DNA of 20,807 nucleotides from an uncultured Oscillospiraceae bacterium (GTDB taxonomy: Bacteria; Bacillota; Clostridia; Oscillospirales; Oscillospiraceae): NCBI GenBank assembly GCA_910587205.1, contig CAJULZ010000042.1, positions 1 to 20,807 of the forward strand, read 5' to 3'. Below are positions 19,464 to 20,807 of the stretch, piece by piece. Position 1 is the stretch's first letter; each line of letters opens with the position of its first letter. Below the pieces are notes generated by a model. It searched no databases. It saw nothing but the letters and a program-made list of their open reading frames with translations, and was not told where the DNA came from. The translations under genes were made by a program, and so were the position numbers.

Positions 19464-20807
19464 TTACCTGATCTTTTTGCTCTTGACCTCTTTGCCCAGC
19501 AGCTTGGCAAACTCGTCCAGCTCCATGGCCCCCAGGTCCTCGCCGGAGCGGTGGCGCGGAGAGACGGTGCCCTTCTCCATGTCGCGGTCGCCCACCACCA
19601 GCATATAGGGGATCTTCTCCAAGGTGGCCTCCCGGATCTTCTTGCCGATCTTCTCGTTCCGGCCGTCCACCTCGCAGCGGAAGCCGTCTCCTTCCAGCTT
19701 GGCGGCAACTTCCTTGGCGTACTCCTCCGCCCGGTCGGTGACGGGCAGTACCTTCACCTGGACAGGAGCCAGCCACGCCGGGAATGCCCCGGCGAAGTGC
19801 TCGGTGATCACGCCGATAAACCGCTCGATGGAGCCCAGCACCACACGGTGGATCATGACGGGGCGGTGTTTCTGCCCGTCCTCGCCGGTGTATTCCAGCT
19901 CGAACCGCTCGGGGAGCTGGCTGTCCAGCTGGATGGTGCCGCACTGCCAGGTGCGGCCCAGAGAGTCGGCCAGGTGGAAGTCCAGCTTGGGGCCGTAGAA
20001 GGCCCCGTCCCCCTCGTTGATGACGAACTCCTTGCCCATGCCGGTGATGGCGTCCTTGAGGATGTTCTGGTTGCGCTCCCACTCCTCCACGGTGCCGATG
20101 TGATCCTCCGGCATGGTGGACAGCTCGATGGTGTAGCTCAGGTTGAACACGGAGTAGACCTCGTCGAACAGCCGCACCGTCTCCTGGATCACGTCCTTCA
20201 TCTGCTCCCGGGTCATGAACACGTGGGCGTCGTCCTGAGTGAAGCAGCGCACCCGGAACAGGCCGTGGAGGGCGCCGGACAGCTCGTGGCGGTGGACCAA
20301 GCCCAGCTCGCCCACCCGCAGGGGCAGCTCCTTATAGGAGTGGGGCTCGCTGGCGTACACGAGCATGCCGCCGGGGCAGTTCATGGGCTTCACGGCGAAG
20401 TCCACATCGTCAATGACAGTGGCGTACATATTGTTCTTGTAGTGATCCCAGTGGCCGGAGCGCTCCCACAGCTGGCGGTTGAGCATGATGGGGGTGGAGA
20501 TCTCCACGTAGCCGTACTTTTTGTGCACCTGCCGCCAGTAGTCGATGAGGGTGTTTTTCAGCACCATGCCCTTGGGCAGGAAGAAGGGGAAGCCGGGGCC
20601 TTCGTCCCGGAGCATGAACAATCCCAGCTCCTTGCCCAGGCGGCGGTGGTCCCGCTTTTTGGCCTCCTCGATGCGCTCCAGGTACTCCTCCAGCTCGTCC
20701 TTCTTGGGGAAGGCGATGCCGTAGATGCGCTGGAGGGTCTCCCGGTTGGAGTCCCCCCGCCAGTAGGCGGCGTTGCAGGCGGTGAGCTTGATGGCGTTGC
20801 CCTTGAT
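19464..20807 (-). CDS. thrS: Threonyl-tRNA synthetase, C-terminal 447 aa (5' truncated by window)
   Basis: Charges tRNA-Thr in the cytoplasm. The frame runs from the window edge: the end of the editing domain (AYWRGDSNRETLQRIYG) and a linker helix, then the class II catalytic core from GFPFFLPKGM on. Zinc ligands: Cys in MNCPGGM, His in QDDAHVF and His in MIHRVVLGSIERF (motif 3). Motif 2 is GLFRVRCFTQDDAHVF. The last about 110 residues are the anticodon-binding domain (VKVLPVTDRAEEYA ... YMLVVGDRDMEKGTV). A TTG at 20621 is internal, not the start. proBA follows with its own promoter. Only the N-terminal part and any T-box leader lie outside the window. Confidence 0.97.
   Translation of the reverse strand: MKGNAIKLTACNAAYWRGDSNRETLQRIYGIAFPKKDELEEYLERIEEAKKRDHRRLGKELGLFMLRDEGPGFPFFLPKGMVLKNTLIDYWRQVHKKYGYVEISTPIMLNRQLWERSGHWDHYKNNMYATVIDDVDFAVKPMNCPGGMLVYASEPHSYKELPLRVGELGLVHRHELSGALHGLFRVRCFTQDDAHVFMTREQMKDVIQETVRLFDEVYSVFNLSYTIELSTMPEDHIGTVEEWERNQNILKDAITGMGKEFVINEGDGAFYGPKLDFHLADSLGRTWQCGTIQLDSQLPERFELEYTGEDGQKHRPVMIHRVVLGSIERFIGVITEHFAGAFPAWLAPVQVKVLPVTDRAEEYAKEVAAKLEGDGFRCEVDGRNEKIGKKIREATLEKIPYMLVVGDRDMEKGTVSPRHRSGEDLGAMELDEFAKLLGKEVKSKKIR

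Overview
The window reads as chromosomal DNA of a GC-rich, anaerobic, spore-forming Gram-positive bacterium, most likely a gut Clostridia/Oscillospiraceae relative (Flavonifractor/Lawsonibacter-like). The grounds are a SepF-DivIVA pair, the sporulation protease SpoIVB, a PerR/reverse-rubrerythrin/rubredoxin set, purine-rich Shine-Dalgarno sites and sigma-A-type promoters (TTGACA/TATAAT with 17-bp spacers). The genus is inference; nothing in the window fixes it. No IS element, integrase, CRISPR array, rRNA or tRNA was seen.

Layout. (1) 1-995: the 3' end of sepF, then divIVA and a strong terminator. (2) 1031-5536, minus strand: a polyamine ABC transporter operon potA-potB-potCD, with permease PotC and binding protein PotD fused in one polypeptide. 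It is read from a near-consensus promoter through an unusually long (about 330 nt) structured leader. (3) 5582-8393, plus: a sensor histidine kinase with no response regulator beside it, then a FabT-like MarR regulator with a DegV/FakB-type fatty-acid-binding protein. (4) 8404-12102, plus: a heavy-metal module made of a CadC/SmtB-type ArsR sensor with its operator, a leader holding two perfect 32-bp palindromes, a stand-alone HMA metallochaperone, a translationally coupled SAM methyltransferase, and a PIB-2-type (Zn/Cd/Pb) P-type ATPase that lacks its own HMA domain. (5) 12165-13549, plus: perR overlapping a reverse rubrerythrin gene, followed by a 51-aa rubredoxin with a shortened first Cys motif. 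(6) 13594-13952: a small two-helix membrane protein and a shared bidirectional terminator. (7) 13960-16388, minus: spoIVB, then an HD-domain protein coupled to trmO (tRNA m6t6A methyltransferase) with its own promoter. (8) 16599-17123, plus: a DUF6512-like membrane protein. (9) 17269-20807, minus: the proline genes proB-proA, preceded by the 3' two-thirds of thrS.

How they work together. Regions 4 and 5 are stress modules with their sensors encoded in place: ArsR senses soft or divalent metals and should derepress itself and perhaps the efflux ATPase; PerR senses peroxide and should derepress the rubrerythrin/rubredoxin peroxide-reduction pair. The most unusual parts are the metal module with an embedded methyltransferase and palindromic leader, the PotC-PotD fusion with its long leader, the CxC rubredoxin, and a family of AT-rich palindromes (core TTCCTTTTTCT...) placed after stop codons and in leaders. 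Most components belong to known families, so novelty lies in arrangement and regulation rather than in an unknown protein system.
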